64,000 nt of DNA from Sphingomonas rosea (GTDB lineage: Bacteria > Pseudomonadota > Alphaproteobacteria > Sphingomonadales > Sphingomonadaceae): positions 906,501-970,500 of the forward strand of contig NZ_BAABBR010000001.1 of assembly GCF_039538065.1 (NCBI RefSeq), given 5' to 3'. The notes below the pieces were generated by a model, which was given only the letters and a program-made list of their open reading frames with translations, had not been told where the DNA came from and searched no databases. Positions 16,820 to 26,318 of this stretch are shown here, piece by piece. Position 1 is the stretch's first letter. Every line of letters starts with the position of its first letter. The position numbers and the translations under genes were made by a program.

Positions 16820-19537
16820 ATGATGCTGGCGCGCTGGTGCAGGCTGACGCTGGGAGCGCTCGTCGCTGCCGGTCTCGGCCTCGCCGCGCCGGCTTCGGCT
16901 CCGCCCGCAGCCACGCCGTGGAGCGCCGATTCCGACAGCCAGTTCCTGCTCGACCTCCAGATCCGTCAGCATACGCTCGGGGACGGAATCCGCGCCTATC
17001 CGGTGCCGGGCGGGACGTGCCTCATCTTCGGTGACATGGTCACCGCACTCGACCTGCCGATCAAGATCGACCTCGGCGCACGCCAAGCCGCCGGCTGGGC
17101 CTTCCAGGAACAGAACAAGCTCTTCATCGACCGCGCGGGCGGCGAGGTTCGCTTCGCCGGCAAGGCCGAGAAGCTCGCGCCCGACGTCATCCGGGACGCG
17201 CCGGAGGGCTGGTGCGTCGAAAGCGGCGCGCTGGCGCGCTGGCTCAATCTCAAAATCGAGCCGCGAACCGATTCCGCGCTCCTCCTCCTCGACAGCGAGA
17301 AGAAGCTGCCGGTCGAATTGGCGGTCGAACGGCGGGAGCGGGCCGCGCGACTGAGCCGGGCGACGCTCGACCTGTCGAGCCTGCCCAAGATTCGCCTGCC
17401 CTATCGCATGTGGCGCACGCCGAGCGTCGACGTCATGATGGACGCCGGGCTCACCTATTCCGCCGCGAGCGGCGCCCGGATCGACCATCGCGCCAGCATC
17501 CTTGCTGCCGGCGAAGCGCTGCAGATGAGTTATGAGGCGCGGATCGGTACCGACCGGCGCGGCCTTCCGACGAACATCCGCTTCCAGGCCTATCGCTCCG
17601 ATCCCGAGGGCGGCCTGCTCGGCCCGCTCAAGGCGACGCATGTCGCGGTCGGCGATGTCGAAAGCATCGGCTCGCCGCTCGCCGCGATCGCCGGCACGGG
17701 GCGCGGCGCCGTCGTCACCAATCGCCCGCTGTTCAAGGCCGTCGCCTTCGACCGCACGCAATTCAGCGGCGAGCTTCCACCCGGCTGGGATGCCGAGCTC
17801 TATCGCAACGGCGAGCTCGTCGCCTTCGCTGCCGGCCAATCCGACGGCCGCTACAATTTCGCCGACATCGCGCTGTCCTACGGCGACAATCGCTTCGAGA
17901 TTTTGACCTACGGCCCGCAAGGGCAGGTGAAGAGCCGGATCGAGACCGTGACCGTCGGCCCCGACGCCGTTCCGCCTGGCGAGACCACCTACTGGGCCGG
18001 TGTCGTCGATCCCGGCCGCGACCTGCTCGACTTCACCCGCAGCCGCGCCCCGCCCGATCGCGAAGCGGGTCTGCGCGCCACTGCCGCCGTCGAACATGGC
18101 CTCGACCAGCGCACCTCCGTGGCCGCGCTGGTGCAGACCTTGAGCGTCAACGACTCCCGCGTCACCTATGTCGAGGGCACGCTCCGGCGCTCGATCGGTC
18201 CGGCGATCGTCGAGGTCGGCGTCGCGCGCGACGACAAGGGCGGCATGGCCTATCGCGGCCAGGCGCTCGCCAGGATCGGCGCGGCCAACATTTCCTGGAG
18301 CAGCTTCCTCGCGAGGAATTTCGCCGCCCGCCCCGACGGCATCGGCGCCACCGCCGAACATCGCCTCGGCGTCGACCTGCCGATCAAGTTGAGCAAGGAT
18401 TTCGCCGTGCCACTGCATGGCGACGTTCGCCTGTCCGAACGACGCGACGGTGGCCGGTCGATCGAGGCCAGCGGACGCACCAGCATCATGCTCAGCCGCT
18501 TCAATCTCGCCGCGCTGGTCCGGTACCGCGAGGATCGCTCGCTGGGCGATCCGGTCGCGCGGCGCGATGCGGAAGTGGGGCTGATCGGCAGCGGCCGAAT
18601 CGGCCCCGTCCGACTGCGCGGCTCGACCGACTGGGAAGTCGCTCCGCACTCACGGCTGAAGCGCGCCGAGCTGTCGGGCTATTGGAGCCGCGGCGGCGAC
18701 GCCGACTGGGAGGGCGCGGTCGCCTATGAGGGTCAGGAACGGCGCGTTCGCGCGCGCCTGACCCATGTCCGCCGCTTCGACCAGCTCGCCGTTGCGGGCA
18801 CGCTCGAGGCGGCGAGCGACGGCTCGGTCGCGGCCGGCCTCAACCTCACCTTCTCGCTCGACCGGGGACACGGCGGGTGGCGTTTCAGCCGCCAGTCGCT
18901 CGCCGGCACCGGCAGCGTTCGCGCGCAAGTCTTCCGCGACACCAACGGCAACGGGCTTCGTGACGACGGCGAGGAAGCGGAAGCAGGGGCGCTTCTGACG
19001 GCCGGCATGCGACCGGCCGACAAGCCGACCGGCAAGGACGGCTGGGCCTCGGTCGCGGGGCTCGACAATTACCGCCCGGTCGCGATCGGTGTCGACACCT
19101 CGTCGCTGAGCGATCCCAACCTCGTGCCCACCCGTCCGGCGCAGCTGATCGTGCCGCGGCCGGGCGTGTCGGCCGAATTGCTCATTCCGCTCAGCGGCGG
19201 CGGAGCGATCGAGGGTGTGCTTCTCAAGGACGGCGGCGGCGCCTTCCAGGGGCTCGACCTCGAACTGGTCGACGCGGCGGGCAAGGTCGTCGCCTCGGTC
19301 CGCAGCGACTATGACGGATACTTCCTGTTCGATCGCGTCGTGCCGGGAAGCTACCAGCTCCGGCTGAGCGAAGTCAGCCGCGTGGACGCCAAGGCATTGT
19401 CGCCGGTCGTCCAGGCGACGCTCGAGCTCAAGCACGACCAGGCGGTGCTGCGGCTCGGGTCGCTGGTGGTGAGGGCGGCCCCGAAGATGGCCGTTAACCA
19501 ACAAGTCGTCTTAGGCGACTTGGCCCTGAGCAACTAG
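16820..19537 (+). CDS. Outer-membrane usher-like protein (TcfC/CooC-type) with C-terminal Ig domains
   Basis: 905 aa. Signal peptide 1-28. N-terminal region (about 40-180) with LDLQIRQHTLGDGIRAYPVP and GWCVESGALARWLN; middle E-set/plug region (VAFDRTQFSGELPPGWDAEL, NRFEILTYGPQGQVKSRIE: the usher P.GW..ELY.NG motif); a long beta-barrel-like section (about 400-680); and two C-terminal Ig-like modules (RAQVFRDTNGNGLRDDGEEA, calcium-loop/SdrD-like, and YDGYFLFDRVVPGSYQLRL, carboxypeptidase-regulatory-like). It would translocate the DUF4402 fibre. Two adjacent ATGs (16820, 16823) follow GGGCGGGCAGGA. Product assignment rests on motif and context, so moderately sure. Confidence 0.8.
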   Translation: MMLARWCRLTLGALVAAGLGLAAPASAPPAATPWSADSDSQFLLDLQIRQHTLGDGIRAYPVPGGTCLIFGDMVTALDLPIKIDLGARQAAGWAFQEQNKLFIDRAGGEVRFAGKAEKLAPDVIRDAPEGWCVESGALARWLNLKIEPRTDSALLLLDSEKKLPVELAVERRERAARLSRATLDLSSLPKIRLPYRMWRTPSVDVMMDAGLTYSAASGARIDHRASILAAGEALQMSYEARIGTDRRGLPTNIRFQAYRSDPEGGLLGPLKATHVAVGDVESIGSPLAAIAGTGRGAVVTNRPLFKAVAFDRTQFSGELPPGWDAELYRNGELVAFAAGQSDGRYNFADIALSYGDNRFEILTYGPQGQVKSRIETVTVGPDAVPPGETTYWAGVVDPGRDLLDFTRSRAPPDREAGLRATAAVEHGLDQRTSVAALVQTLSVNDSRVTYVEGTLRRSIGPAIVEVGVARDDKGGMAYRGQALARIGAANISWSSFLARNFAARPDGIGATAEHRLGVDLPIKLSKDFAVPLHGDVRLSERRDGGRSIEASGRTSIMLSRFNLAALVRYREDRSLGDPVARRDAEVGLIGSGRIGPVRLRGSTDWEVAPHSRLKRAELSGYWSRGGDADWEGAVAYEGQERRVRARLTHVRRFDQLAVAGTLEAASDGSVAAGLNLTFSLDRGHGGWRFSRQSLAGTGSVRAQVFRDTNGNGLRDDGEEAEAGALLTAGMRPADKPTGKDGWASVAGLDNYRPVAIGVDTSSLSDPNLVPTRPAQLIVPRPGVSAELLIPLSGGGAIEGVLLKDGGGAFQGLDLELVDAAGKVVASVRSDYDGYFLFDRVVPGSYQLRLSEVSRVDAKALSPVVQATLELKHDQAVLRLGSLVVRAAPKMAVNQQVVLGDLALSN

Positions 19538-19556
19538 CTCAGGGACAGATCGGATA

Positions 19557-19575
19557 CTTCATCCTCCGGATGAAG
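19557..19575. terminator. Short hairpin between usher gene and tRNA-Leu
   Basis: CTTCATCC (19557-19564) and GGATGAAG (19568-19575), perfect 8-bp stem with a 3-nt loop, in the convergent gap between the usher stop (19537) and the tRNA 3' end. A second inverted repeat, CCCTGAG/CTCAGGG (about 19524-19544), brackets the usher stop codon. Together they look like a bidirectional transcription end. Confidence 0.45.
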
Positions 19576-19662
19576 TGGTGCGGTCGAGAAGACTCGAACT
19601 TCCACGGCCTTTCGGCCACAGCGACCTCAACGCTGCGCGTCTACCAATTCCGCCACGACCGC
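19576..19662 (-). tRNA. tRNA-Leu (anticodon GAG)
   Basis: On the minus strand an 87-nt class II tRNA folds: acceptor stem GCGGTCG/CGACCGC, anticodon stem CAGCG with loop TTGAGGT (anticodon GAG), variable arm TGGCCGAAAGGCCGT, T-loop GTTCGAGTC, discriminator A and genome-encoded CCA (TGG at 19576-19578). It reads CUC/CUU leucine codons. Its 3' flank carries the hairpin CTTCATCC/GGATGAAG (19557-19575), which may terminate it or the usher mRNA on the other strand. Confidence 0.95.
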
Positions 19663-19816
19663 ACGTGATCGACGCTCTGGAGCGAGCGCCCTTGGCAAGG
19701 CGTGTGCCCCTAGCAGCGCCTTTTGGCGAGCGCAACAGCCACGTGGATCGCTCCGATATGAAACAAAGGTAAAGCCCGAATTTACCTTTTGCCGTCTCAA
19801 ACGTAGCCTGCTTGTC

Positions 19817-20026
19817 ATGCTCGTTCCGACGATCCTCGCGGCCGCAGCAGCCCTCGGTGCCAATGCCACCAGGGAGCCCCCGCGCGTGGCGCGCGCGCAG
19901 GTCGCGGCGTTCGTCCGGATCATCCAGGCGGCCGAGATCAGGGACGGGCATACGGACGTGCCGCATCGCCGCCGTATCGCGATCGACACGGACGGGACGC
20001 GACGGATTCTGATCGAATTTGAATGA
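19817..20026 (+). CDS. Small secreted protein, unknown
   Basis: 69 aa. Hydrophobic N-terminus (LVPTILAAAAALGANA) followed by ARAQVAAFVRIIQAAEIRDG and a charged tail RRIAIDTDGTRRILIEFE. I recall short sphingomonad proteins with this layout (RIIxAxxI...RR....DxDG..R.LIEFE), all uncharacterised. No strong ribosome-binding site is visible before the ATG. It converges with the zinc-ribbon gene (1 bp gap). Probably real but function unknown. Confidence 0.6.
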   Translation: MLVPTILAAAAALGANATREPPRVARAQVAAFVRIIQAAEIRDGHTDVPHRRRIAIDTDGTRRILIEFE

Positions 20027-20027
20027 C

Positions 20028-21047
20028 TTAGGTGCCGACCGTGTCGCTCTTGCGGCACGGGCCGGGGCGGCGCTCGTCACCCGCGAGCATGATCTCGAGG
20101 CAGAGTTCTTCCGACGGCACGTTCAGGTTCGCGCTGTTGAAGCTGGCGCTTCCGCCGGGGCCGAGACGCGGCGCGGGCGGCGGGATCGTCCACTTGTAGA
20201 CGATCTTCTGGTCGAGGTTGCGGAGCTGGGCGTTTATCGCCGGCACCGGCACGGTTTCCTCGGTCGGATTGCTTATCGTGCCGCTGACCTCGAGCAGGCT
20301 GTTCCCGCTCGCCAGTTCCTGCCGGCTGTTGTTCTGGACCTGGAGAAGCAAATTCACGCTTCCGCTCGCCTGTGCGAGCCCGAGCCGATTCTTGACCTCG
20401 GCCGGGGCCAGGAACCAGATACCCGCGGCGACCGCGGCGATCACCAGCAGCACGGCGAGGATCACCATCGGCCACTTGCGACGCGGCGAGACCTCGTCCT
20501 CCTGCGCGGCGAACGGGCTGTAGAGGTCGTCGGCCTCGACCCGGCCGGCGCGCAGCGGATGCGTGGCGCGTACCGGCTCGGCCTCTGGTGCGTCGACCGG
20601 CACCACTTCCTCAGGGTAGGGCTCGGATGCCGCCACCGCCTCGGCCGGCATGGTCGCCGCCTCGGGCTCGGCCGCATCGGTGTCTTCGGCAAGCGCGCCC
20701 GCCGATTCCTGATGCGTTGGCGTGGAGCCGGAAAGCGGATCACTGTCGACCGGATCGCTCGAGGCGGAAAGGTCGGGATGCGAATGATCGCTGCTCGCGT
20801 CGGTTTCCGCGACGCCACGCTCGTCGCGGGTCGGATAATCTGATGCCGGCGCCTCGCCGAGGTTCGGCTGTCCTGCCTCGGGAACCTGCTGCACGGGTTC
20901 GTCGACCGACGCGCCGTCGACCAGCGCCTCGGGCTCCTGATGCCAGCTATGCTTGCACTGCGCGCAGCGCACCGTGCGACCCTCGGGCGGGATGGCGCCG
21001 TCCTTGACGACGTAACGCGTACCGCAAGACGGGCAGGTCAGGATCAT
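20028..21047 (-). CDS. MJ0042-type zinc-ribbon membrane protein with DUF3426-like tail
   Basis: 339 aa. N-terminal zinc ribbon CPSCGTRYVVKDGAIPPEGR...CAQCKHSW (two CxxC pairs), a long acidic disordered stretch (about 40-210), a membrane span near residue 215-235 (MVILAVLLVIAAVAAGIWFL), and a C-terminal beta domain (LLQVQNNSRQELASGNSLLE, SGTISNPTEETVPVPAINAQ) resembling DUF3426. Family role unknown. Divergent from ftsE with about 100 bp between, a neighbourhood I know from other sphingomonads, which hints at an envelope or division role. Confidence 0.8.
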   Translation of the reverse strand: MILTCPSCGTRYVVKDGAIPPEGRTVRCAQCKHSWHQEPEALVDGASVDEPVQQVPEAGQPNLGEAPASDYPTRDERGVAETDASSDHSHPDLSASSDPVDSDPLSGSTPTHQESAGALAEDTDAAEPEAATMPAEAVAASEPYPEEVVPVDAPEAEPVRATHPLRAGRVEADDLYSPFAAQEDEVSPRRKWPMVILAVLLVIAAVAAGIWFLAPAEVKNRLGLAQASGSVNLLLQVQNNSRQELASGNSLLEVSGTISNPTEETVPVPAINAQLRNLDQKIVYKWTIPPPAPRLGPGGSASFNSANLNVPSEELCLEIMLAGDERRPGPCRKSDTVGT

Positions 21048-21151
21048 GTTCGGCCGCTTTCCCTAAAACCGTCAACGAAATTGGTGCGTAACCTTTTCGT
21101 GAATCCATTGGCAAGCTAGAGCGGCAAGAAGAGGCGAATTGGGGGGCGAGA

Positions 21152-21868
21152 CTGGCTGCGCTGGTCGAATTCGAAGGCGTTGGGCTGCGTTACGGGACCG
21201 AAGCCGAGGTATTGGCCGGGCTCGACTTCCGCTTGGCGCCCGGCGGCTTTTATTTCCTGACGGGGCCGTCCGGCGCCGGCAAGACGTCATTGCTGAAGCT
21301 TTTGTACCTTGCCCAGCGCCCGACCCGTGGCCGCCTGCGCCTGTTCGGCGAAGATCTGACCGACGCCCCGCGCGAGGATCTGCCGGCCTTCCGCCGCCGG
21401 ATCGGGGTGGTGTTCCAGGACTTCCGCCTGATCCGCCACCTTTCCGCATTCGACAATGTCGCGCTTCCGCTGCGGATCGCCGGGCAGAGCGACCGTGAGA
21501 TCGAGGGGCCGGTGCGCGAGATGCTCGCCTGGGTGGGCCTCGCCGACCGGGCGAGCGCGCGGCCGCCGACGCTGTCGGGCGGTGAACAGCAGCGGGTCGC
21601 GATCGCCCGCGCGGTGATCGCCCGGCCGGAGCTTCTCGTCGCGGACGAACCGACCGGCAACGTCGACGCGGCCATGGCCAACCGACTCATCAACCTGTTC
21701 GAGGCGATGAACCGGCTCGGCACGACGGTCGTGGTCGCGACCCACGACATGTCGCTGATCGCGGCGGTCAAGGGCGCGCGCCTCATGCGCCTCGAGAACG
21801 GGCGGCTCGCCGATCCCACCGGCGAGCTTCGCCATCCGCCCTCGCTTTCGCGCGAGGCCGGCGCATGA
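21152..21868 (+). CDS. ftsE: Cell-division ATP-binding protein FtsE
   Basis: 238 aa ABC ATPase. Walker A GPSGAGKTSLLKLL, Q-loop VVFQDFRLIRHLS, signature LSGGEQQRVAIARA, Walker B LLVADEPTGNVD, H-loop VVATHDMSLI. FtsEX controls periplasmic peptidoglycan hydrolases at the septum. The start is unusual: the family N-terminus (ALVEFEGVGLRYG) is encoded upstream of any ATG/GTG, and the best candidate is CTG at 21152 with GGGGGGCGAG a few nt before it; TTG at 21212 would delete strand 1. The ftsX start overlaps the stop by 4 nt. Confidence 0.9.
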   Translation: MAALVEFEGVGLRYGTEAEVLAGLDFRLAPGGFYFLTGPSGAGKTSLLKLLYLAQRPTRGRLRLFGEDLTDAPREDLPAFRRRIGVVFQDFRLIRHLSAFDNVALPLRIAGQSDREIEGPVREMLAWVGLADRASARPPTLSGGEQQRVAIARAVIARPELLVADEPTGNVDAAMANRLINLFEAMNRLGTTVVVATHDMSLIAAVKGARLMRLENGRLADPTGELRHPPSLSREAGA

Positions 21869-22734
21869 GGCACTGGTTCATGCCCCCGCCGGCGATGCGC
21901 CGCCTGCTGCCCGAGCAACGTCGTCGTTCGGCTCCGTGGATCGTGGGACTGATGACCTTCGTCAGCCTGATCGTCGGCGCCGCAGGAGTCGCCGTCATCG
22001 CCGGCGTGTCGGACCTTCGCGCCGATGCCGCCAATCGCTGGTCGCTCCAGGTGACGGGTACCCCCTCGGACGCGCTCCGTGCCCAGGCGCTCTTGCGTGG
22101 CGATCCCGCCGTGGCGAGCCTGACACCCGTGCCCGAAGCCGATCTGCGGCGAACGCTGCGGCAATGGCTCGGGCCCGCGGCCGACGCCCTCGACCTCCCG
22201 CTGCCCTCGCTCGCCGACGTCACGCTACGCGACGGCGCGGCGGGTGCCGCCCTGGCGACGCGCGTCGAGAGCGTGGTGCCGTCGGCGCGACTGACCTCTT
22301 ATGGCGCTGAATTGCGCCCGCTGCTCGCGACGCTGCAGGGCCTCGCCGCGCTTGCCGCGGGCCTGCTCCTCGTGCTCGCCGGCGCGCTCGCCGCAGCCGT
22401 GACTCTGGCCGCGCGCTCGAGCCTCGATACCAATCGTGCCACTCTCGAAGTGCTCCACGGGGTCGGTGCGACCGACCAGCAACTGCTCGCCATCGTCCAG
22501 CGCCGGATCGCGCTCGACGCGCTGATCGGCAGCCTCGCCGGGGCCGCCGCGGCGACCTTAATACTCCTCCTCGCCCTCATCCCCGCTCGCGGCCTCCTCG
22601 CCGGATGGTCGGGCGGCGCCGCTCTGCCGCTGGGCGGGATCGCGCTTCTCGCCCTCTTGCCGCTCGCACAGGCGCTGCTCGCCACCGCCGTCGCCCGCCG
22701 CGCGCTGCGCCAGTCGCTGGCGGGGACGCTATGA
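21865..22734 (+). CDS. ftsX: Cell-division protein FtsX
   Basis: 289 aa, four membrane spans as expected: about 27-48 (IVGLMTFVSLIVGAAGVAVI), then a periplasmic extracellular loop (about 50-155), and three C-terminal spans (LAALAAGLLLVLAGALAAAV; LIGSLAGAAAATLILLLALI; GGIALLALLPLAQALLATAV). LEVLHGVGATDQQLLAIVQR is the conserved FtsX coupling segment (LHLVGA....IA..F). Start ATGA overlaps the ftsE stop, and the ydcF start overlaps its own stop the same way, so ftsE-ftsX-ydcF are translationally coupled. Confidence 0.92.
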   Translation: MRHWFMPPPAMRRLLPEQRRRSAPWIVGLMTFVSLIVGAAGVAVIAGVSDLRADAANRWSLQVTGTPSDALRAQALLRGDPAVASLTPVPEADLRRTLRQWLGPAADALDLPLPSLADVTLRDGAAGAALATRVESVVPSARLTSYGAELRPLLATLQGLAALAAGLLLVLAGALAAAVTLAARSSLDTNRATLEVLHGVGATDQQLLAIVQRRIALDALIGSLAGAAAATLILLLALIPARGLLAGWSGGAALPLGGIALLALLPLAQALLATAVARRALRQSLAGTL

Positions 22735-23261
22735 TCCTCCGCCTCTCCGCCTTGGCGGTCCTGCTCTACGCGCTCGGCTTCGCGTTCTTCTCGGTCTCGC
22801 TTCCCGATCCCGCGCCGCGCGGGAAGACCGATGCGATCGTTGTTCTCACCGGCGGCAAGGGCCGGCTCGAGCGCGGAATGGCGGTGCTCGCCGACGGACA
22901 GGCGAGGCGGATGCTCGTCGCAGGCGCCGACCCCAGCGTCACCCGCGCCGATCTCGCCCGACGCCTCGGCAAGGGAAGCGGCAAGCTCCTGCGCTGCTGC
23001 GTCGACCTCGGGTCGGAATCGGTCGACACCCGCAGCAATGCCGAAGAAGCGCGCCGCTGGATGACGAAGCGCGGCTACAGCTCGCTCCGCCTCGTGACGA
23101 GCGACTGGCACATGCACCGCGCGGCCTATGAATTCCGGCAGGACCTGCCCGAAGCGCGGATCGTGATCGACGCGGTGCAGACCCGGCCGAGCCTGTTCAT
23201 CCTGTTCGCCGAATATAACAAGTATCTGCTCCGGCGCGCCGCGCTGTGGCTCGATCTCTAG
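22731..23261 (+). CDS. YdcF/SanA-family (DUF218) protein
   Basis: 176 aa. N-terminal membrane span (about 3-20), then a DUF218 domain: DAIVVLTGGKGRLERGMAVL (A.VVL.GG..R...A), MLVAGADPSVT, ESVDTRSNAEEARRWMTKRG (the S.nT.eNa segment) and LRLVTSDWHMHRAAYEFRQD (the LVTs..HM.Ra). Members are inner-membrane, periplasm-facing proteins linked to envelope integrity and possibly polyprenol-phosphate handling. Coupled to ftsX by ATGA overlap; plsC follows after 13 bp. Confidence 0.88.
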   Translation: MILRLSALAVLLYALGFAFFSVSLPDPAPRGKTDAIVVLTGGKGRLERGMAVLADGQARRMLVAGADPSVTRADLARRLGKGSGKLLRCCVDLGSESVDTRSNAEEARRWMTKRGYSSLRLVTSDWHMHRAAYEFRQDLPEARIVIDAVQTRPSLFILFAEYNKYLLRRAALWLDL

Positions 23262-23274
23262 GGAGCTCGTTTCC

Positions 23275-23958
23275 GTGTCCGCGCTGCGTTCGCTGCTTTA
23301 TTTCCTGATCTTCTATCCCGGCACGGTGGTCTACTGCCTCGCCACGCTCGCCGTCGCGCCCTTCGGCAGCGGCCCGATCCGGCGGGTGATTCACGGCTGG
23401 GCGGATTTCCATCACTTCCTCGTCACCCGGCTGCTCCGGATCCGCTTCAACTTCGAAGGGGAGGTGCCGCCCGGACCCTATCTGGTCGCGGTCAAGCACC
23501 AGGCGATGGTCGAGACGATCGAGGTCCTGCGCTTCGTCGACACGCCCGTGGTCGTGATGAAGCAGCAATATGTCAGCACGCCGCTGCTGGGGCCCGTGAT
23601 GCGACACTATGGCGTCATCGGGGTCGACCGCGAGGCGGGGGCGAGTGCGCTGCGCGAAATGATGGCGCGCGGCAAGCAGGCCAAGGCCGACGGCCGTCCG
23701 GTGGTGATCTTTCCCGAAGGGACCCGCGTTCCGACCGGCGAGACGCCGCCGCTTCGCCCCGGGTTCGCTGGTCTGTACCGGGCGCTCGGCCTGCCGGTCG
23801 TGCCCGTCGCGCACGACAGCGGCCGGCTCTGGCCGAAGGGCTTCGTCAAGCGCCCGGGGGTCATCAACCTGCGCGTCGGCGAGATCATTCCCGCCGGCCT
23901 CAAGCGTGACGAGATCGAAGCGCGCGTCCACGCCGCGATCAACGACCTCAGGATCTAG
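23275..23958 (+). CDS. plsC: 1-acyl-sn-glycerol-3-phosphate acyltransferase
   Basis: 227 aa LPLAT-family protein, GTG start. N-terminal membrane segment (ALRSLLYFLIFYPGTVVYCL), motif I VAVKHQAMVETIEV (H-x4-E, with Glu in place of the usual Asp), motif II region GVIGVDREAGASALREM, motif III VVIFPEGTRVPTG (FPEGTR), and LPVVPVAHDSG. It converts lysophosphatidate to phosphatidate at the inner membrane. Last gene of the ftsEX-ydcF-plsC run; its stop overlaps convergent pheT by 4 bp. Confidence 0.9.
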   Translation: MSALRSLLYFLIFYPGTVVYCLATLAVAPFGSGPIRRVIHGWADFHHFLVTRLLRIRFNFEGEVPPGPYLVAVKHQAMVETIEVLRFVDTPVVVMKQQYVSTPLLGPVMRHYGVIGVDREAGASALREMMARGKQAKADGRPVVIFPEGTRVPTGETPPLRPGFAGLYRALGLPVVPVAHDSGRLWPKGFVKRPGVINLRVGEIIPAGLKRDEIEARVHAAINDLRI

Positions 23959-26318
23959 CTCCGCAGCGTCGCGCCCAGCTTGGCCGCGGCCGCAACGACC
24001 TTCTCCGACACAGCCAGCAGGTCAGCCTCGGTGAGTGTCCGCTCGAGCGGCTGGAGCACCACTTCCAGCGCGAGGCTGAGGTCGCCGCCGTCGGGCTGGT
24101 AGCGATCGAACAGACGCACGTCGGCAATGAGGCCCTTGTCGGCGCCGCGCACGGCCCGCACGAGGTCGCCCGCCGCGATCGTGTCGGGGAGGACGAAAGC
24201 GAAGTCGCGGGTTACCGGCTGAAGCGTCGGTGGGCTGAAAGCGCTGCGGGCCCGGCCCTTGTCTCGCGCGGCCGGAATGGCGTCGAGGAAGATCTCGGCG
24301 ACCTGCGTCGTCAGCGGCAGGTCGAAGGCCTTGGCCAATGTCGGATGCAGCTCGCCGAAGCGTGCCAGCTCCGCCTTGCCGAGCCGGAAGGCGGCCGAGC
24401 GTCCGGGATGATAACTGTCACCGGCACCCGCCGAGAGCTGGAGGTTGGCGACCGGTGCGCCGGCCTCGGCGAGAAGGTCGGAAACTGCCGCCTTGACGTC
24501 AAATGGCCCGAACGGCTCGGCCTTGCCGCTCTGCCAGTGGCGCGGCCGTGCCTGACCGGCGAGGACCAGCGCCAGCGTCGGACGTTCACCCTCCGCCAGA
24601 TAACGCCGTCCGACCTCGAACAGCCGGACACTGGTGGCGCCGCGCGCGAGATTGCGCGCCGCTGCCCTGGCGAGGCCCGGCAGCAGCGAAGCGCGCATCA
24701 CCTTCATGTCTTCGCTGATCGGATTGGCGAGCCGGTGCGGGGCCCCGCCAAACGCCTCCGCGTCGGTGTCCGAAATGAAGCTCCAAGTGACCGCCTCGTG
24801 CAGCCCGCGCGCCGCCGCGGCGCGGCGAGCGCGGCGCTCGAGCTTTTGCGCGGGAAGCGCGACCGCGCTGGCAACGCCCGGATCACGCGGAAGCGGAGTC
24901 GAGGGTAGGCGCTCGTAACCGGCGACGCGGGCGATTTCCTCGACAAGGTCGGCCTCGCCGTCGATGTCGGGGCGCCAGCCGGGGACGACCCAACCCTGCC
25001 CTTCCTGCCGGAAGCCAAGCGAGGTGAGGATCGCAGCCTGCTCGTCCGCGGCGACCTCGACCCCCGCGAGGCTGGCGACGCGCTCGGGGCGAAGGGTGAC
25101 GATCTTCGGCGCAGTGATGTCGGACCAACGGGCGCTCGACGCCAGCGTGATCTCGCTCGCCTCGCCGCCGCAAAGGTCGACAATCATCGCCGTCGCTGCA
25201 TCGATCATCGCCTCGAGGCGCGTGGGGTCGACCCCGCGCTCGAAGCGGGCGCGCGCATCGGTATTGACCTGGTGCCGCTGGCCGGTGCGGGCGATGCTGA
25301 CGGGATCGAACCACGCGCATTCGAGAAGCACGTCGGTCGTCGCGTCCGAGACGCCGCTGCTCTCGCCGCCGATGACGCCGCCGAGCCCGAGTACGCCCGA
25401 CTCGTCCGCGATCACGCAGTCGTCCGCGCTGACGGCATATTCCTTGTCGTTGAGCGCGAGGAAGCGCTCGCCCTCGTGGCCCCGGCGCGCGACGATCCCG
25501 CCTTGGAGCTTCGCAGCGTCATAGACGTGAAGCGGACGGGCATAAGCGAGCGAGAAGAAGTTGGTGACGTCGACCAGCGCCGAGATTGGCCGCAGCCCGA
25601 CCGCGATCAGCCGCTGCTGGAGCCATGTGGGCGAGGGACCATTGCGAACGCCGCGGATCAGCCGGCCGGCGAAGGCTTCGCAGCCGCTGCCGTCCTCGAC
25701 GGCGATCGCGACGGGGTTGGCGCCGCTGGCGGCGACGGGCGCGTGGCGCTGCTCGGTGAGAGACCCGATCCCGCCGGCCGCGAGGTCGCGGGCAATGCCA
25801 TCGATCCCGAAGCAGTCGGGCCGGTTCGGCGTGACGGCGATGTCGAAGACCGGGTCCTCGAGCCCCGCATAGGTCGCGAAGCTCTGCCCGACCGGCGCGT
25901 CGGCCGGGAGCTCGATGATCCCGTCATGACCCTGGCCAAGCTCGAGCTCGCGTTCCGAGCACATCATGCCATTGCTCTCGACCCCGCGGATCGCGGCGAC
26001 CTTCAGCGTGAAGTCGCTTCCCGGGACATAGGCGCCCGGCGGCCCGAACACGCCCTTCATGCCGGCGCGGGCATTGGGCGCACCGCACACCACCTGCATC
26101 GGCCCGTTCCCGGCATCGACCTGCAGGACCTGCAGCTTGTCGGCCTGCGGGTGGCGCTCGGCCGAGACCACCTCGGCGACTACGAAGGGCGCAAGCTTCT
26201 CGGCGGGATTGTCGACACCCTCGACCTCGAGCCCGAGCGAGGTGAGCTTGTCGGCGATCGCCTCCACCGAGGCGTCGGTGGCGAGGAAATCCTTCAGCCA
26301 GGAAAGGGTGAACTTCAT
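23955..26318 (-). CDS. pheT: Phenylalanyl-tRNA synthetase beta subunit
   Basis: 787 aa, full-length PheT. Starts [21 protein letters not shown]-terminal tRNA-binding (EMAPII-like) domain (about 40-150, [20 protein letters not shown]), B3/B4 editing domain (about 215-385), B5 DNA-binding-like domain (about 405-475), catalytic-like core ([15 protein letters not shown]...), and C-terminal FDX-ACB anticodon domain (about 690-787, [27 protein letters not shown]). Start ATG overlaps the pheS stop by 4 nt; the alpha2-beta2 enzyme is made from one transcript. Confidence 0.96.
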   Translation of the reverse strand: MKFTLSWLKDFLATDASVEAIADKLTSLGLEVEGVDNPAEKLAPFVVAEVVSAERHPQADKLQVLQVDAGNGPMQVVCGAPNARAGMKGVFGPPGAYVPGSDFTLKVAAIRGVESNGMMCSERELELGQGHDGIIELPADAPVGQSFATYAGLEDPVFDIAVTPNRPDCFGIDGIARDLAAGGIGSLTEQRHAPVAASGANPVAIAVEDGSGCEAFAGRLIRGVRNGPSPTWLQQRLIAVGLRPISALVDVTNFFSLAYARPLHVYDAAKLQGGIVARRGHEGERFLALNDKEYAVSADDCVIADESGVLGLGGVIGGESSGVSDATTDVLLECAWFDPVSIARTGQRHQVNTDARARFERGVDPTRLEAMIDAATAMIVDLCGGEASEITLASSARWSDITAPKIVTLRPERVASLAGVEVAADEQAAILTSLGFRQEGQGWVVPGWRPDIDGEADLVEEIARVAGYERLPSTPLPRDPGVASAVALPAQKLERRARRAAAARGLHEAVTWSFISDTDAEAFGGAPHRLANPISEDMKVMRASLLPGLARAAARNLARGATSVRLFEVGRRYLAEGERPTLALVLAGQARPRHWQSGKAEPFGPFDVKAAVSDLLAEAGAPVANLQLSAGAGDSYHPGRSAAFRLGKAELARFGELHPTLAKAFDLPLTTQVAEIFLDAIPAARDKGRARSAFSPPTLQPVTRDFAFVLPDTIAAGDLVRAVRGADKGLIADVRLFDRYQPDGGDLSLALEVVLQPLERTLTEADLLAVSEKVVAAAAKLGATLRS

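Noticed and set aside
16718..18649. A 643-codon minus-strand frame opposite the usher gene
   Set aside because: No motif, no start signal, and the plus strand has signal peptide, usher motifs and a good ribosome-binding site.
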